DNA of 64,000 nt from Oscillospiraceae bacterium (lineage in GTDB: Bacteria; Bacillota; Clostridia; Oscillospirales; Oscillospiraceae): NCBI GenBank assembly GCA_017465745.1, contig JAFTVM010000012.1:62001-126000 (forward strand), read 5' to 3'. The stretch's first letter is position 1. Each line of letters starts with the position of its first letter. Positions 51,703-59,766 of this stretch are shown here, piece after piece. The position numbers were made by a program, and so were the translations under genes. The notes beneath the pieces are model-generated. The model was not told the DNA's origin. It worked only from the letters and a program-made list of their open reading frames with translations, and searched no databases.

Positions 51703-53037
51703 ATGGCAAATATTGGATTTATTTCCCTTGGCTGCGCCAAGAATCAGGTGGACTGCGAGCGTATGATGTACCGGGTCCGGGAAGCGGGCCATAATGTCTG
51801 CCCCGATCCCGTGGGCTGCGATGTGGTGGTCATCAACACCTGCGGCTTCATCGACTCCGCCAAGGCTGAAGCCATTGATTACATTCTGGCCACCGCCGGC
51901 CTGAAGGCCGAGGGTCAGGTGGGCAGGATCCTGGTGACGGGCTGCCTGTCTCAGCGCTATCAGGCCGAGATCCTGAAGGAGATGCCCGAGGTGGACGGCC
52001 TGCTGGGCACCGGCAGCTATACCGAGATCGTGCCTGCCATCGAGGAACTTCTCCAGGGTAATCACTATTTTGATTTTGGTTCCATCGATGCCCCCGAGCA
52101 GGAAACAGGCCGTATTCTCACCACCCCCGAACACTACGCCTTTATCAAGATCGCTGAGGGCTGCGACAATAAGTGTGCCTACTGTGTCATTCCCTCTCTG
52201 CGGGGTAAGTTCCGCAGCCGCCAGATGGATGACATTCTATACGAAGCCCGGCTGCTGGCAGATTCCGGCGTCAAGGAACTGATCGTGGTAGCGCAGGATA
52301 CCAGCCGCTACGGCACCGACCTGGCAGGCGGCAAGCGTCTGCTGCCCCAGCTGCTCCGCGAGCTGTGCAAGATCGACGGCTTCCACTGGATCCGCATCCA
52401 CTATGTCTATCCCGACGAGGTGGACATGGACCTGATCGAGACCATTGCCAATGAACCCAAGGTCGTCAAGTACCTGGATATTCCCATCCAGCACTGCAAC
52501 TCCAAGATCCTCAGCCTCATGAACCGCCGGGGTAACGGCGAATACATCCGGGAGCTGTTCGCCACCCTGCGGGAGAAGATCCCCGGCCTGGTGATCCGCA
52601 CCAGCGTTATCACCGGTCTGCCCGGTGAAGGGGAAGAGGAGTTCGAGGAGCTGTGCAAATTCCTGAAGGAGCTGCGGCTGGAGCGTGTGGGTGCGTTTGC
52701 TTTCTCCCCCCAGGAGGGCAGCGAGGCGTTCAACATGGAATATGTGGACGAGGAGACTGCCCAGAAGCGGGCCGAAATTCTGGAGATGATCCAGTCCGAG
52801 ATTATGGACGACTATAACGCCGCCATGATTGGAAAGACTGTGGAAGTCCTGGTGGAGGGCTACGATGAGGAGTTCGAGCAGTACTTCGGCCGTACCTACG
52901 CTGACTCTCCCGATATCGACGGCCGTGTCTGGATCGCGGGCAGTGAGGAATCCATCCGGGAGGGCGAGTTCATTCAGGTCTGTATCGACGGTCTGATCGA
53001 GGGTGACCTGACCGGTTACATCGTGGAGGAGGAATAA
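51703..53037 (+). CDS. rimO: Ribosomal protein S12 methylthiotransferase RimO
   Basis: Radical SAM enzyme that adds a methylthio group to Asp in ribosomal protein S12. The 444 residues carry the N-terminal UPF0004 domain with cluster cysteines (SLGCAKNQVDCE, INTCGF), the radical SAM motif EGCDNKCAYC (Cx3Cx2C), and the C-terminal TRAM domain (GKTVEVLVEGYDEEFEQYF). RBS GAGGAGG is 7-9 nt before the ATG. Sequence features favour RimO over MiaB (VDCERM, LGTGSY). Confidence 0.93.
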   Translation: MANIGFISLGCAKNQVDCERMMYRVREAGHNVCPDPVGCDVVVINTCGFIDSAKAEAIDYILATAGLKAEGQVGRILVTGCLSQRYQAEILKEMPEVDGLLGTGSYTEIVPAIEELLQGNHYFDFGSIDAPEQETGRILTTPEHYAFIKIAEGCDNKCAYCVIPSLRGKFRSRQMDDILYEARLLADSGVKELIVVAQDTSRYGTDLAGGKRLLPQLLRELCKIDGFHWIRIHYVYPDEVDMDLIETIANEPKVVKYLDIPIQHCNSKILSLMNRRGNGEYIRELFATLREKIPGLVIRTSVITGLPGEGEEEFEELCKFLKELRLERVGAFAFSPQEGSEAFNMEYVDEETAQKRAEILEMIQSEIMDDYNAAMIGKTVEVLVEGYDEEFEQYFGRTYADSPDIDGRVWIAGSEESIREGEFIQVCIDGLIEGDLTGYIVEEE

Positions 53038-53039
53038 TC

Positions 53040-53570
53040 ATGACAACTGCAAGTAAGATCACTCTGATCCGCGTGGCTCTGATTCCCGCATATATGATCC
53101 TGATGTACCTTTCCCAGGGCGGCGCCAACATCTACATGTGGGGCGCACTGGCCGTGTTCATCGTTGCCAGCGTTACGGACTTTGCGGACGGCTACATCGC
53201 CCGGAAGTATAACCAGGTCAGTGATTTCGGCAAGTTTCTGGATCCTCTGGCCGATAAGCTGCTGACCCTGGCTGCCATGTGCATGTTCTGCGAGTGGGGT
53301 ACCTTCCCCGCCTGGGCACTGATGCTGGTGCTGACCCGTGAATTCGCCGTCAGCGGCCTGCGGATGGTGGCAGGTCCCAAGGGCAAGGTCATCGCTGCCG
53401 GCTGGTCCGGCAAGGTCAAGACCGCTTCCACCATGGTGGGTCTGTGCGCATGGATGGCGTTCCCCACGATCCCCTGGATCGGTGTTGCCGTTACCGCTGT
53501 CATCGTCATCACCACCCTGTATTCCGGCGTGGAGTATTTCGCCAAGAACTGGAACTGCCTGTGGGATTAA
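53040..53570 (+). CDS. pgsA: CDP-diacylglycerol-glycerol-3-phosphate 3-phosphatidyltransferase
   Basis: Makes phosphatidylglycerol phosphate at the membrane. The 176 residues contain the CDP-alcohol phosphotransferase signature TDFADGYIARKYN, then G, D and D in DFGKFLDPLADKLL. Several membrane helices are present. It is 2 nt after rimO with GAGGAGG in front, so the two are translated together. The gene order rimO-pgsA is common in Firmicutes. A terminator follows. Confidence 0.94.
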   Translation: MTTASKITLIRVALIPAYMILMYLSQGGANIYMWGALAVFIVASVTDFADGYIARKYNQVSDFGKFLDPLADKLLTLAAMCMFCEWGTFPAWALMLVLTREFAVSGLRMVAGPKGKVIAAGWSGKVKTASTMVGLCAWMAFPTIPWIGVAVTAVIVITTLYSGVEYFAKNWNCLWD

Positions 53571-53577
53571 CACAGTG

Positions 53578-53608
53578 AAAATGGAGCCTCTGCGGAGGCT
53601 CCATTTTT
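53578..53608 (+). terminator. Rho-independent terminator of pgsA
   Basis: AAAATGGAGCCTC-TGCG-GAGGCTCCATTTTT, a 13-bp stem. Confidence 0.92.
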
Positions 53609-53632
53609 ATGCTGGATTTTGCGCTGCCCATG

Positions 53633-53641
53633 TGGTATAAT
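53633..53641 (+). promoter_or_regulatory. Extended -10 promoter of the DUF4317 gene
   Basis: TGGTATAAT, full consensus with TGn. The -35 is not clear. Confidence 0.65.
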
Positions 53642-53677
53642 CACCGGGCGATATTTTGAACCTGCGAGGTAAACAAC

Positions 53678-54829
53678 ATGAACGAAAAGGAAATCGGCGA
53701 GATCCGGCGGCACATGCGCCGGGACCGCAGTAATATGACCACCATTTATGGCTGCTATGTCAATGCCCAGAAGGAGATCATCACCGAATTCTCCCAGAGC
53801 CTTGGCATCATGCCAGAGAACGAATCTGAGAAGTATTTTGCGCTCCTGAAGCGGACCCTCTCCGGCGGCATCGGTAAGAACCTGATCGAGATCACCTTTA
53901 AGACGAGCCAGGTGGCTGGTTCCGAGGAGCATGGCCTGCTGATGAAGCTGCGGGAGACAAAGCTGAAGGACGAGGAAGCAAGGCAGAGATTCTACCAGAA
54001 GGTCATCGAGTCCGTCACCATGGAGGACAACTACCTGATCCTGCTGGGCTGCGACAGCTATGATGTGCCCTTCAAGAGCAAGGATGATTTTTCTCAGGCG
54101 GACAACTCCGACCAGGTCTATACTTATCTGACCTGCGCCGTGTGCCCTGTGAAGATGACCAAGCCCAACCTGCACTATGTGGCCGAGGAGAAGCTCTTCC
54201 ACGACGGCGCCATCAACCAGATGGTCTCCGCGCCCATCCTGGGCTTCCTGTTCCCGGCCTTCGACAACCGGGCCACCAACATCTACAACGCCCTGTACTA
54301 CACCAAGGACGCCAAGGACAACCACGAGGCCTTCGTGGAGAATATCTTCAATGCCCCCATTCCGCTGCCTGCAGCAGAGCAGAAGCAGGCATTTCAGGCG
54401 CTGCTGGGCGCCACCCTGGGGGAAGCGTGCAGCCTGGATGTGGTGCAGACTGTCCATGACGAGATCTGTCAGCGCATCGAGATGCATAAGGAAGCCAAGG
54501 TGCCTGATCCGCTGCTGATCGCAAAGGATGACGTGAAGGCGGTGCTCAAATCCTGCGGCGTCAGTGATGACAATCTGGCCAAGTTCAGCGTAGATTATGA
54601 TGAGACCTTTGGCTTTGAGGCCGAGCTGCACCCCAAGAATATCATCGACAACAAGCGCTTCGAGATCAAGACCCCTGACGTTTCCATCAAGGTGGCTCCC
54701 GACCGGGCGGACCTGATCGAGACGCGGGTCATCGGCGGCGTCAAGTACATCCTCATCTGCGCCGACGAAAACGTGGAAGTCAACGGCGTGAATATCCATA
54801 TCAAAGAACCCGAAGCCGCAATCGTATAA
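53678..54829 (+). CDS. DUF4317 family protein
   Basis: Soluble protein of 383 residues, recognised as DUF4317 by its N-terminus (EIRRHMRRDRSNMTTIYGCYVN) and FSQSLGIMPENESEKY. Also typical are CAVCPVKMTKPNLHY and LGFLFPAFDNRATNIYNALYY. No membrane helix or known catalytic motif is visible. The family is widespread in clostridia and has no established function. Transcribed alone: promoter with extended -10, terminator directly behind. Confidence 0.9.
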   Translation: MNEKEIGEIRRHMRRDRSNMTTIYGCYVNAQKEIITEFSQSLGIMPENESEKYFALLKRTLSGGIGKNLIEITFKTSQVAGSEEHGLLMKLRETKLKDEEARQRFYQKVIESVTMEDNYLILLGCDSYDVPFKSKDDFSQADNSDQVYTYLTCAVCPVKMTKPNLHYVAEEKLFHDGAINQMVSAPILGFLFPAFDNRATNIYNALYYTKDAKDNHEAFVENIFNAPIPLPAAEQKQAFQALLGATLGEACSLDVVQTVHDEICQRIEMHKEAKVPDPLLIAKDDVKAVLKSCGVSDDNLAKFSVDYDETFGFEAELHPKNIIDNKRFEIKTPDVSIKVAPDRADLIETRVIGGVKYILICADENVEVNGVNIHIKEPEAAIV

Positions 54830-54833
54830 AAAT

Positions 54834-54862
54834 TAGCCCACCGGATCTCCGGTGGGCTTTCG
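54834..54862. terminator. Terminator of the DUF4317 gene
   Basis: AGCCCACCGG-ATCT-CCGGTGGGCT followed by TTCG, in the gap to the convergent kinase-like gene. Confidence 0.85.
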
Positions 54863-54870
54863 TTATGCGA

Positions 54871-55482
54871 TTATTTCTGATACCGCTTGACGATATCCAC
54901 GATAATATCCGCGCACGCCTCCACGCCCAGCTTGGAGCTGTCCAGGCACAGGTCGAAGTTCTGGGCATCACCCCAGTTGCGGCCGGTGTAATGCTGGTAG
55001 TTGACGCGGCGGCGCTTATCCTTTTCCGCCACCCGGGCAGAGGGAGATTTCTCGGACTGGCCGTAGAGCTTGACGATGCGGTCCTTGCGGAATTCGTCGT
55101 CGGCGTGGATGAAGACATGGAGCACATCTTCACGGTCCTTCAGGATGTAGTCGGCGTTGCGGCCCACGATGACACAGGGGCCTTCGTCGGCGATCTGGAG
55201 GATCACGCTGCACTGGATATTCCACAGAAAATCATTGGTGGAAAGGCCGTTCATGATACCGGGGACGCCCTGGGGGGCGAAGGCATAGGCAAAGAAGCTG
55301 CGGCCGGGGGCATGCTCGCCGTTTTCCTCCACAAAATTGGGGGCGAAGCCGGATTCGATGGAGATCTGCTTGACCAGCTCCTTATCATAGAAGGGGATGC
55401 CCAGCTTTTCGGCAACCAGACGGCCGATGGTACGTCCGCCGCTGCCGAATTCACGGCTGATGGTGATGATCTTCTTTTCCAT
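54871..55482 (-). CDS. Cytidylate kinase-like family protein
   Basis: P-loop protein of 203 residues of the cytidylate kinase-like family. The N-terminus reads IITISREFGSGGRTIGRLVAE; the P-loop is GSGGRTIG in place of GxGKS, which is typical of this family and not of Cmk. Also CVIVGRNADYIL and a C-terminal basic stretch (VAEKDKRRRVNY). The substrate is unknown. GGAGG precedes the ATG, and a strong promoter (55517-55545) drives it alone. Confidence 0.9.
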   Translation of the reverse strand: MEKKIITISREFGSGGRTIGRLVAEKLGIPFYDKELVKQISIESGFAPNFVEENGEHAPGRSFFAYAFAPQGVPGIMNGLSTNDFLWNIQCSVILQIADEGPCVIVGRNADYILKDREDVLHVFIHADDEFRKDRIVKLYGQSEKSPSARVAEKDKRRRVNYQHYTGRNWGDAQNFDLCLDSSKLGVEACADIIVDIVKRYQK

Positions 55483-55516
55483 AAATGATACCTCCTTTGG
55501 GGGTGTTTCTATTCAT

Positions 55517-55545
55517 ATTATACAAAGGCATCTGCACAAAGTCAA
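55517..55545 (-). promoter_or_regulatory. Promoter of the cytidylate kinase-like gene
   Basis: Minus strand TTGACT (55540-55545), 17 nt, TATAAT (55517-55522). Confidence 0.88.
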
Positions 55546-56903
55546 GCCGGGCGCTTTAGAGTGCCCTCTTTCAGACGACGCAGAATGATCAGCTGGATGG
55601 GGATGGCGATGAGGAAGGATGCAGCGTCCGCCACGCTCTGGGCCATCTGAAGGCCCAATTCATTCAGGAAGAAGGGGAGGATCAGTACGCAGGGAATGAA
55701 GAACAGTCCCTGACGGGCCACGGAATTGAAGGTGGCAGGCAGCGTCTGGCCTGTAGACTGCTGCATCATATTGCTCATGACGATCCAGCCGTGCATCCAG
55801 AAGGTGGCGCACTGGAACCGCAGGCCAGCGGCGCCGAATTCAATGACTGCCGGATCATCCCGGAACAGGGCGATGAGCTGCGGGGCAAACACTGCTCCGG
55901 CAGTGCCGGCGAGGGCCAGGAATACCGTGGAGAATCTGACGCAGAACCAAAAGCCCTCCTTCACCCGGTCATAGCGCTGGGCGCCAAAATTGATGCCGCA
56001 GACAGGCTGAAAGCCCTGGCCGAAGCCCAGCATGGTGGATGCGCCGAACATCATGATCCGCTGCACAACGCCCATGGCGGCGATGGCTGCATCGCCGTAG
56101 GGCCGGGCGGCGTTGTTCAGGCAGATGGTGGCAAGGCTTGCCAGGATCTGCCGGGAGAGGGAAGGCAGTCCGCCCCGGATGATCTGGTGGAAATAGAACC
56201 ATTTGATTTTGACATTTCTCAGGTGGATGCGGATATTCTCGCCCCTGGTGCAGCCGGCCAGCAGCAAACAGAAGCTGACGAACTGGCTGACGATGGTAGC
56301 CCAGCCGGCACCTGCGATCCCCATGCCGAGGGTGAAGATCAGAATGGGGTCCAATGCGATGTTCAGAACCGCACCCGCCACAATGCCCACCATGGCATAG
56401 CTGGCACTGCCCTGGAACCGGAGCTGGTTGTTCAGCACCAGGGAGGCCGCCATCCAGGGCGCGCCCAGGAGAATGACCCGCAGATAGTCCTCCGTATAGG
56501 GCAGGATGGTCTCAGTGGAGCCCAGCAGATAGGCCAGGGGTTCCAGGAAGATCTGACCCAGTATGCAGATGACGCCGCCGGTGGCCAGGGCATAGACAAA
56601 GCTGGTAGCCGCCATATTGGAGGCCTCCCTGTAATCCTGGCGGCCCATCATCTGGGAGATATACACGCCGCCGCCCTGACCGAAGAAAAAGCCCACGGCC
56701 TGGATCACAGCCATCATGGAGAATACCACTCCCACCGCGCCGGTGGCCGCATTGCTCTTGAGCATACCCACAAAGTAGGTGTCCGCCATGTTGTAGAAGG
56801 CCGTCACCAGCATGCTGATGATGCAGGGGATGGCCAGGCTGAAGATCAGCCCCCGGACAGGAGCCTCCGTCATTTTGTGAAATTTTGCATCCTGCTGATC
56901 CAT
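55542..56903 (-). CDS. MATE family efflux transporter
   Basis: Multidrug/toxin exporter of 453 residues with twelve hydrophobic helices in two MATE halves. Each half begins with the family turn: RGLIFSLAIPCIISMLV at the start, and GLPSLSRQILASLATI in the middle. No accessory domain. The ATG at 56903 has GAAAGG 8 nt upstream; the GTG at 56912 sits within that spacing. TATAAT at 56931-56936 with TTTTCA 17 nt upstream serves as promoter. The last 4 nt overlap the -35 box of the next gene. Substrate unknown. Confidence 0.92.
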   Translation of the reverse strand: MDQQDAKFHKMTEAPVRGLIFSLAIPCIISMLVTAFYNMADTYFVGMLKSNAATGAVGVVFSMMAVIQAVGFFFGQGGGVYISQMMGRQDYREASNMAATSFVYALATGGVICILGQIFLEPLAYLLGSTETILPYTEDYLRVILLGAPWMAASLVLNNQLRFQGSASYAMVGIVAGAVLNIALDPILIFTLGMGIAGAGWATIVSQFVSFCLLLAGCTRGENIRIHLRNVKIKWFYFHQIIRGGLPSLSRQILASLATICLNNAARPYGDAAIAAMGVVQRIMMFGASTMLGFGQGFQPVCGINFGAQRYDRVKEGFWFCVRFSTVFLALAGTAGAVFAPQLIALFRDDPAVIEFGAAGLRFQCATFWMHGWIVMSNMMQQSTGQTLPATFNSVARQGLFFIPCVLILPFFLNELGLQMAQSVADAASFLIAIPIQLIILRRLKEGTLKRPA

Positions 56904-56930
56904 ATCTCTCACCTTTCACCGTTTTCTTCC

Positions 56931-56959
56931 ATTATACAACGGTCGGCGGCAAATGAAAA
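56931..56959 (-). promoter_or_regulatory. Promoter of the MATE transporter gene
   Basis: Minus strand TTTTCA (56954-56959), 17 nt, TATAAT (56931-56936). Confidence 0.65.
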
Positions 56960-56961
56960 GA

Positions 56962-56990
56962 AAAACAGTGCGGGAATCCCGCACTGTTTT
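56962..56990 (-). terminator. Rho-independent terminator
   Basis: AAAACAGTGCGGG-AAT-CCCGCACTGTTTT, 13-bp perfect stem, closes the zinc-ribbon membrane-protein gene on the minus strand (T run present). Confidence 0.92.
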
Positions 56991-57001
56991 GAGCAGATTG
57001 T

Positions 57002-57508
57002 TTATTTCAGGAAGCCCAGGCCACGGATGATGGCAGGCTCCTTGGCTTTGCCGTTGCAGACCTGGAAAAAGGCGATGACCCGCAGCACTTCCACGATCAC
57101 CAGACACACCGCAGCCACGATAGGTACGATGATGGTGATGGCGAACAGGCCGGCACACAGAACCAGAAGGGCTTCGACGATCAGAAACTTCAGGTTCTGG
57201 CGCAGATGGAACTGGACATATGCGGATTCCTTCGCCCCCAGCAGGGCGATGAGGATGCCCACAATGCTCAGCAGATACATGGCGATGGCGAAGAGCTTGT
57301 TCTGGGCAATGTCGGCAGCTTCGAATTCGGTGGTGTGGTCGTAGGGATTGTAGGCACTCTGCTGGTAGACGGGCTGTTGGTAGGCGTTCTGGTAGACAGG
57401 GGGATGGTAGGGGACAGCCTGGTTATCATCCAGGATCCGGTTGCCGCACATGGTGCAGTAATTACTCTCATCACTGACCTGGCTGTGGCAGATGGGGCAG
57501 ACTTTCAT
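57002..57508 (-). CDS. Zinc-ribbon membrane protein (DUF4870-like)
   Basis: Protein of 168 residues: an N-terminal zinc ribbon (CPICHSQ, CTMCGNR), a Tyr/Gln/Pro-rich linker of about 30 residues, then three hydrophobic helices interrupted by the conserved VQFHLRQNLKFLIVEALL, as in DUF4870/TM2-type proteins. GGAGGAA precedes the ATG. It stands alone between a terminator and its own promoter. Function unknown. Confidence 0.82.
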   Translation of the reverse strand: MKVCPICHSQVSDESNYCTMCGNRILDDNQAVPYHPPVYQNAYQQPVYQQSAYNPYDHTTEFEAADIAQNKLFAIAMYLLSIVGILIALLGAKESAYVQFHLRQNLKFLIVEALLVLCAGLFAITIIVPIVAAVCLVIVEVLRVIAFFQVCNGKAKEPAIIRGLGFLK

Positions 57509-57546
57509 GGTATATTCCTCCTTCGTAAAAGGGTTTGTTCAATTGG

Positions 57547-57576
57547 ATTATACCATGGCTGTGGTTTCAAAGTCAA
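57547..57576 (-). promoter_or_regulatory. Promoter of the zinc-ribbon membrane-protein gene
   Basis: Minus strand TTGACT (57571-57576), 18 nt, TATAAT (57547-57552) with a TGG extension. Confidence 0.85.
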
Positions 57577-57592
57577 CGCAGCTAAGAAAGAC

Positions 57593-58285
57593 TTAAGAAT
57601 CCATCAGAATCTGGGCAAGTCTGGAAATAAAGCGCTTGCCCGTGGGCGGTGCGGCGCAGTCGGGAAAGTATTCCTGCCAGGCATCTGCACGGATGCGCCA
57701 GGCGCCGTCGATGGCGGAGCGGATGGAACGCTCCACCTGGTTCCAGCTGCCTGCCCCGCAGATGCTGGCGATGGAGACATACAGTTCCTTGCAGATGCGC
57801 TGCTGCGGATCCTGTGCATAGAGGGGGATTCCGATCTTCAGGAACCGGAAGCCGTCATTTTTCGGGTTGAACCGGAATTCCAGAAGCAGCTGTGCCGCTT
57901 TGCTCTGGCCGTCAGAGAGGGAGGAAGAAGGGGCGTGGTTCATCAGATGCTCCAGCCTGGATGCAATGACCCGGGGATGGCAGGGTTTGCGGAACATGAA
58001 GCCCACCCCCAGTTCCTGGGCGGTCTGGGCAATGTAATCATTGCTGAAATCACAGATACACAGCACCGTGGACGGGCGGACGTCGGCGGTTTCCTCCAGC
58101 ACGCAAAAGCCGTCCTTGACGGGAAGCATCAGCTCCAGGATCAGGGAATCCGGACGTTCGGAGCGGATCAGCTCCGCGGCGGTGCCGCCGTCGGCGCAGA
58201 GAATAATATTGTAAGTGCGCCGCAGCTGATCCGTCAGTGCGCTCTGCAGCACTTTATCCCCTGCAGCGATCAACAATTTACGCAT
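57593..58285 (-). CDS. Spo0A-like regulator with degenerate receiver domain
   Basis: Transcription factor of 230 residues. The C-terminal part (about 145-230) matches the Spo0A DNA-binding domain: GFRFLKIGIPLYAQDP, VERSIRSAIDGAW, and APPTGKRFISRLAQIL. The N-terminal receiver keeps its outline and the Lys (100) but has Glu 51 in place of the phosphoacceptor Asp (LILELMLPVKDG), and AAGD in place of the acidic pocket. It is therefore unlikely to be phosphorylated and may be permanently on (Glu as phosphate mimic) or regulated otherwise. ATG 58285 has GGGGG upstream; an earlier ATG at 58327 has none. Confidence 0.85.
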   Translation of the reverse strand: MRKLLIAAGDKVLQSALTDQLRRTYNIILCADGGTAAELIRSERPDSLILELMLPVKDGFCVLEETADVRPSTVLCICDFSNDYIAQTAQELGVGFMFRKPCHPRVIASRLEHLMNHAPSSSLSDGQSKAAQLLLEFRFNPKNDGFRFLKIGIPLYAQDPQQRICKELYVSIASICGAGSWNQVERSIRSAIDGAWRIRADAWQEYFPDCAAPPTGKRFISRLAQILMDS

Positions 58286-58406
58286 TTTATCCCCCGCTTT
58301 TTTCTGTTTATGACAATAGAATACCATATCCGGTGCACATCATCAAGAGGAACGGGGGAGATTAGATTCGACAAATATTTCGAATCCGTTCATTTCGGCG
58401 CAAGAC

Positions 58407-59618
58407 CTAAAGCGCACCCTGACGGCGGTACGCCCTTGGGGTAAGATCAAAGAAGCGGAGGAACTGCTTTGCAAAATAGCTGGTATTGTTGTAGCCCACA
58501 GCGGCGGCAATCTGCTGGATCTGCATATTGGTATGCCGCAGCAGGGAAGCAGCCTGTTCCGTGCGCTCCCGGTTGACAAAGTCGGTGAAGGTCATGCCAA
58601 CCTCCCGGTGGAATTTTCCGGACAGGTAGTTGGCGTTGACCAGCAGCGCCTCTGCGGTGCTGCGAACGGAGAGATTATCCGTCAGATGGGTTTTGATGTA
58701 GACCACAGCCTGGCGTGAAAACGGCTCCAGGTGGGCGTAATTCTTTTCAAGGGCCAGTTCACAGTAGCGGCGGATGATCTGAGAAAAGAACTGCAGTACT
58801 TCATCCTGGTTTTTCAGCATTTCGATCTGCCGGGCGATTTCGGTGGAGACGGTGTCCAGCCGGTAGGGATGGATCCGCCGCTCTTCCATGGCGTGGCGCA
58901 GCTGGGTGTTCAGGACGATACACATGTTCTGGGCGTTGCGCAGGGGATCGGGATTGCGGGTCAGGAAAGGGGACTCCATGCGGATTCCCTGGATCATGCG
59001 AAGCGCCAGGGAGAGATTTCCCTGCTTGACTGCCTCCGTCAGGGCCGTGCTGGCCTCGTAGCGCATTTCGATCTGCCGGATTTTGGAATGGTCTGCGTAT
59101 GGCTCCGGTTCGTGCACGGAAGCGGCAGGCGTCTGGTTCCAGTTGTATTCAATCTGGCGGTAGGGGACAGGCTCCGGCAGATCCAGTACCAGATGCCCCA
59201 GTGCGATACCAAGCCGGTGGATATTCTCCCGGGAAAGGGCTGGCTGCCAGCGGCAGTAGCCGATGATCTGCCGGATGGTATCGGTACTCAGATCATAGTG
59301 GCGCAGGCTGCTGCGCACTCGTGCTTCCGAATAGTCCTGGGACCGGCAGGGGCCGGCAAACAGAAACCGGTGCAGGTCCGGCAAACGGATGGCAATATAC
59401 GACAGCCCCAGAATGCCGCTGAGAAAATAGACACAGCCCGGTTCCAGCCGGTCAAGATAAGCGGCCACATTCTGTTCGTTGACCAGTGGCAGAGCGGAGG
59501 CGGGGAAGTTGTCGCGGAGCAGGGATGAAAGGGAACCGTCATCGTTGCGGAGCATAACGACCTCGACTCCGCTGAGACAGGCGGCGATTTCCCGGGCGAG
59601 ATGGAATTTTTCTTCCAA
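58407..59618 (-). CDS. AraC family transcriptional regulator
   Basis: Regulator of about 403 residues. The C-terminal AraC double helix-turn-helix is clear: HLTDNLSVRSTAEALLVNA, YLSGKFHREVGMTFTDFV, then IQQIAAAVGYNNTSYFAKQF. The roughly 300 N-terminal residues form a sensor region of no recognised family. The start TTG at 59618 is preferred: GGGGGA lies 8 nt upstream, and a TATAAT lies at 59655-59660. The longer ATG at 59696 has no ribosome binding site and would put the promoter inside the gene. It is divergent to the sugar symporter and GH2 genes and likely controls them. Confidence 0.85.
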   Translation of the reverse strand: MEEKFHLAREIAACLSGVEVVMLRNDDGSLSSLLRDNFPASALPLVNEQNVAAYLDRLEPGCVYFLSGILGLSYIAIRLPDLHRFLFAGPCRSQDYSEARVRSSLRHYDLSTDTIRQIIGYCRWQPALSRENIHRLGIALGHLVLDLPEPVPYRQIEYNWNQTPAASVHEPEPYADHSKIRQIEMRYEASTALTEAVKQGNLSLALRMIQGIRMESPFLTRNPDPLRNAQNMCIVLNTQLRHAMEERRIHPYRLDTVSTEIARQIEMLKNQDEVLQFFSQIIRRYCELALEKNYAHLEPFSRQAVVYIKTHLTDNLSVRSTAEALLVNANYLSGKFHREVGMTFTDFVNRERTEQAASLLRHTNMQIQQIAAAVGYNNTSYFAKQFLRFFDLTPRAYRRQGAL

Positions 59619-59654
59619 TGTAAATTCCCCCAATGTGAAATAACTGAGATATGT

Positions 59655-59660
59655 ATTATA
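59655..59660 (-). promoter_or_regulatory. -10 box of the AraC regulator gene
   Basis: TATAAT on the minus strand within an AT-rich stretch; no clear -35 at 17 nt. It supports the short TTG start. Confidence 0.5.
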
Positions 59661-59719
59661 ATAACAAAGAATTGATGTTTTTTCAAGGCGTTCCATTTGT
59701 TAAAATGTAGTAAGAAAAT

Positions 59720-59732
59720 CGTCAGTTTGACG
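59720..59732. promoter_or_regulatory. Palindrome in the AraC/symporter divergent region
   Basis: CGTCAGTTTGACG, a perfect 5-3-5 dyad, 35 nt before the symporter start and in the shared control region. Candidate operator. Confidence 0.45.
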
Positions 59733-59766
59733 TTTTTTTATACAATTTGCAAGAGGAGGATCTCAA

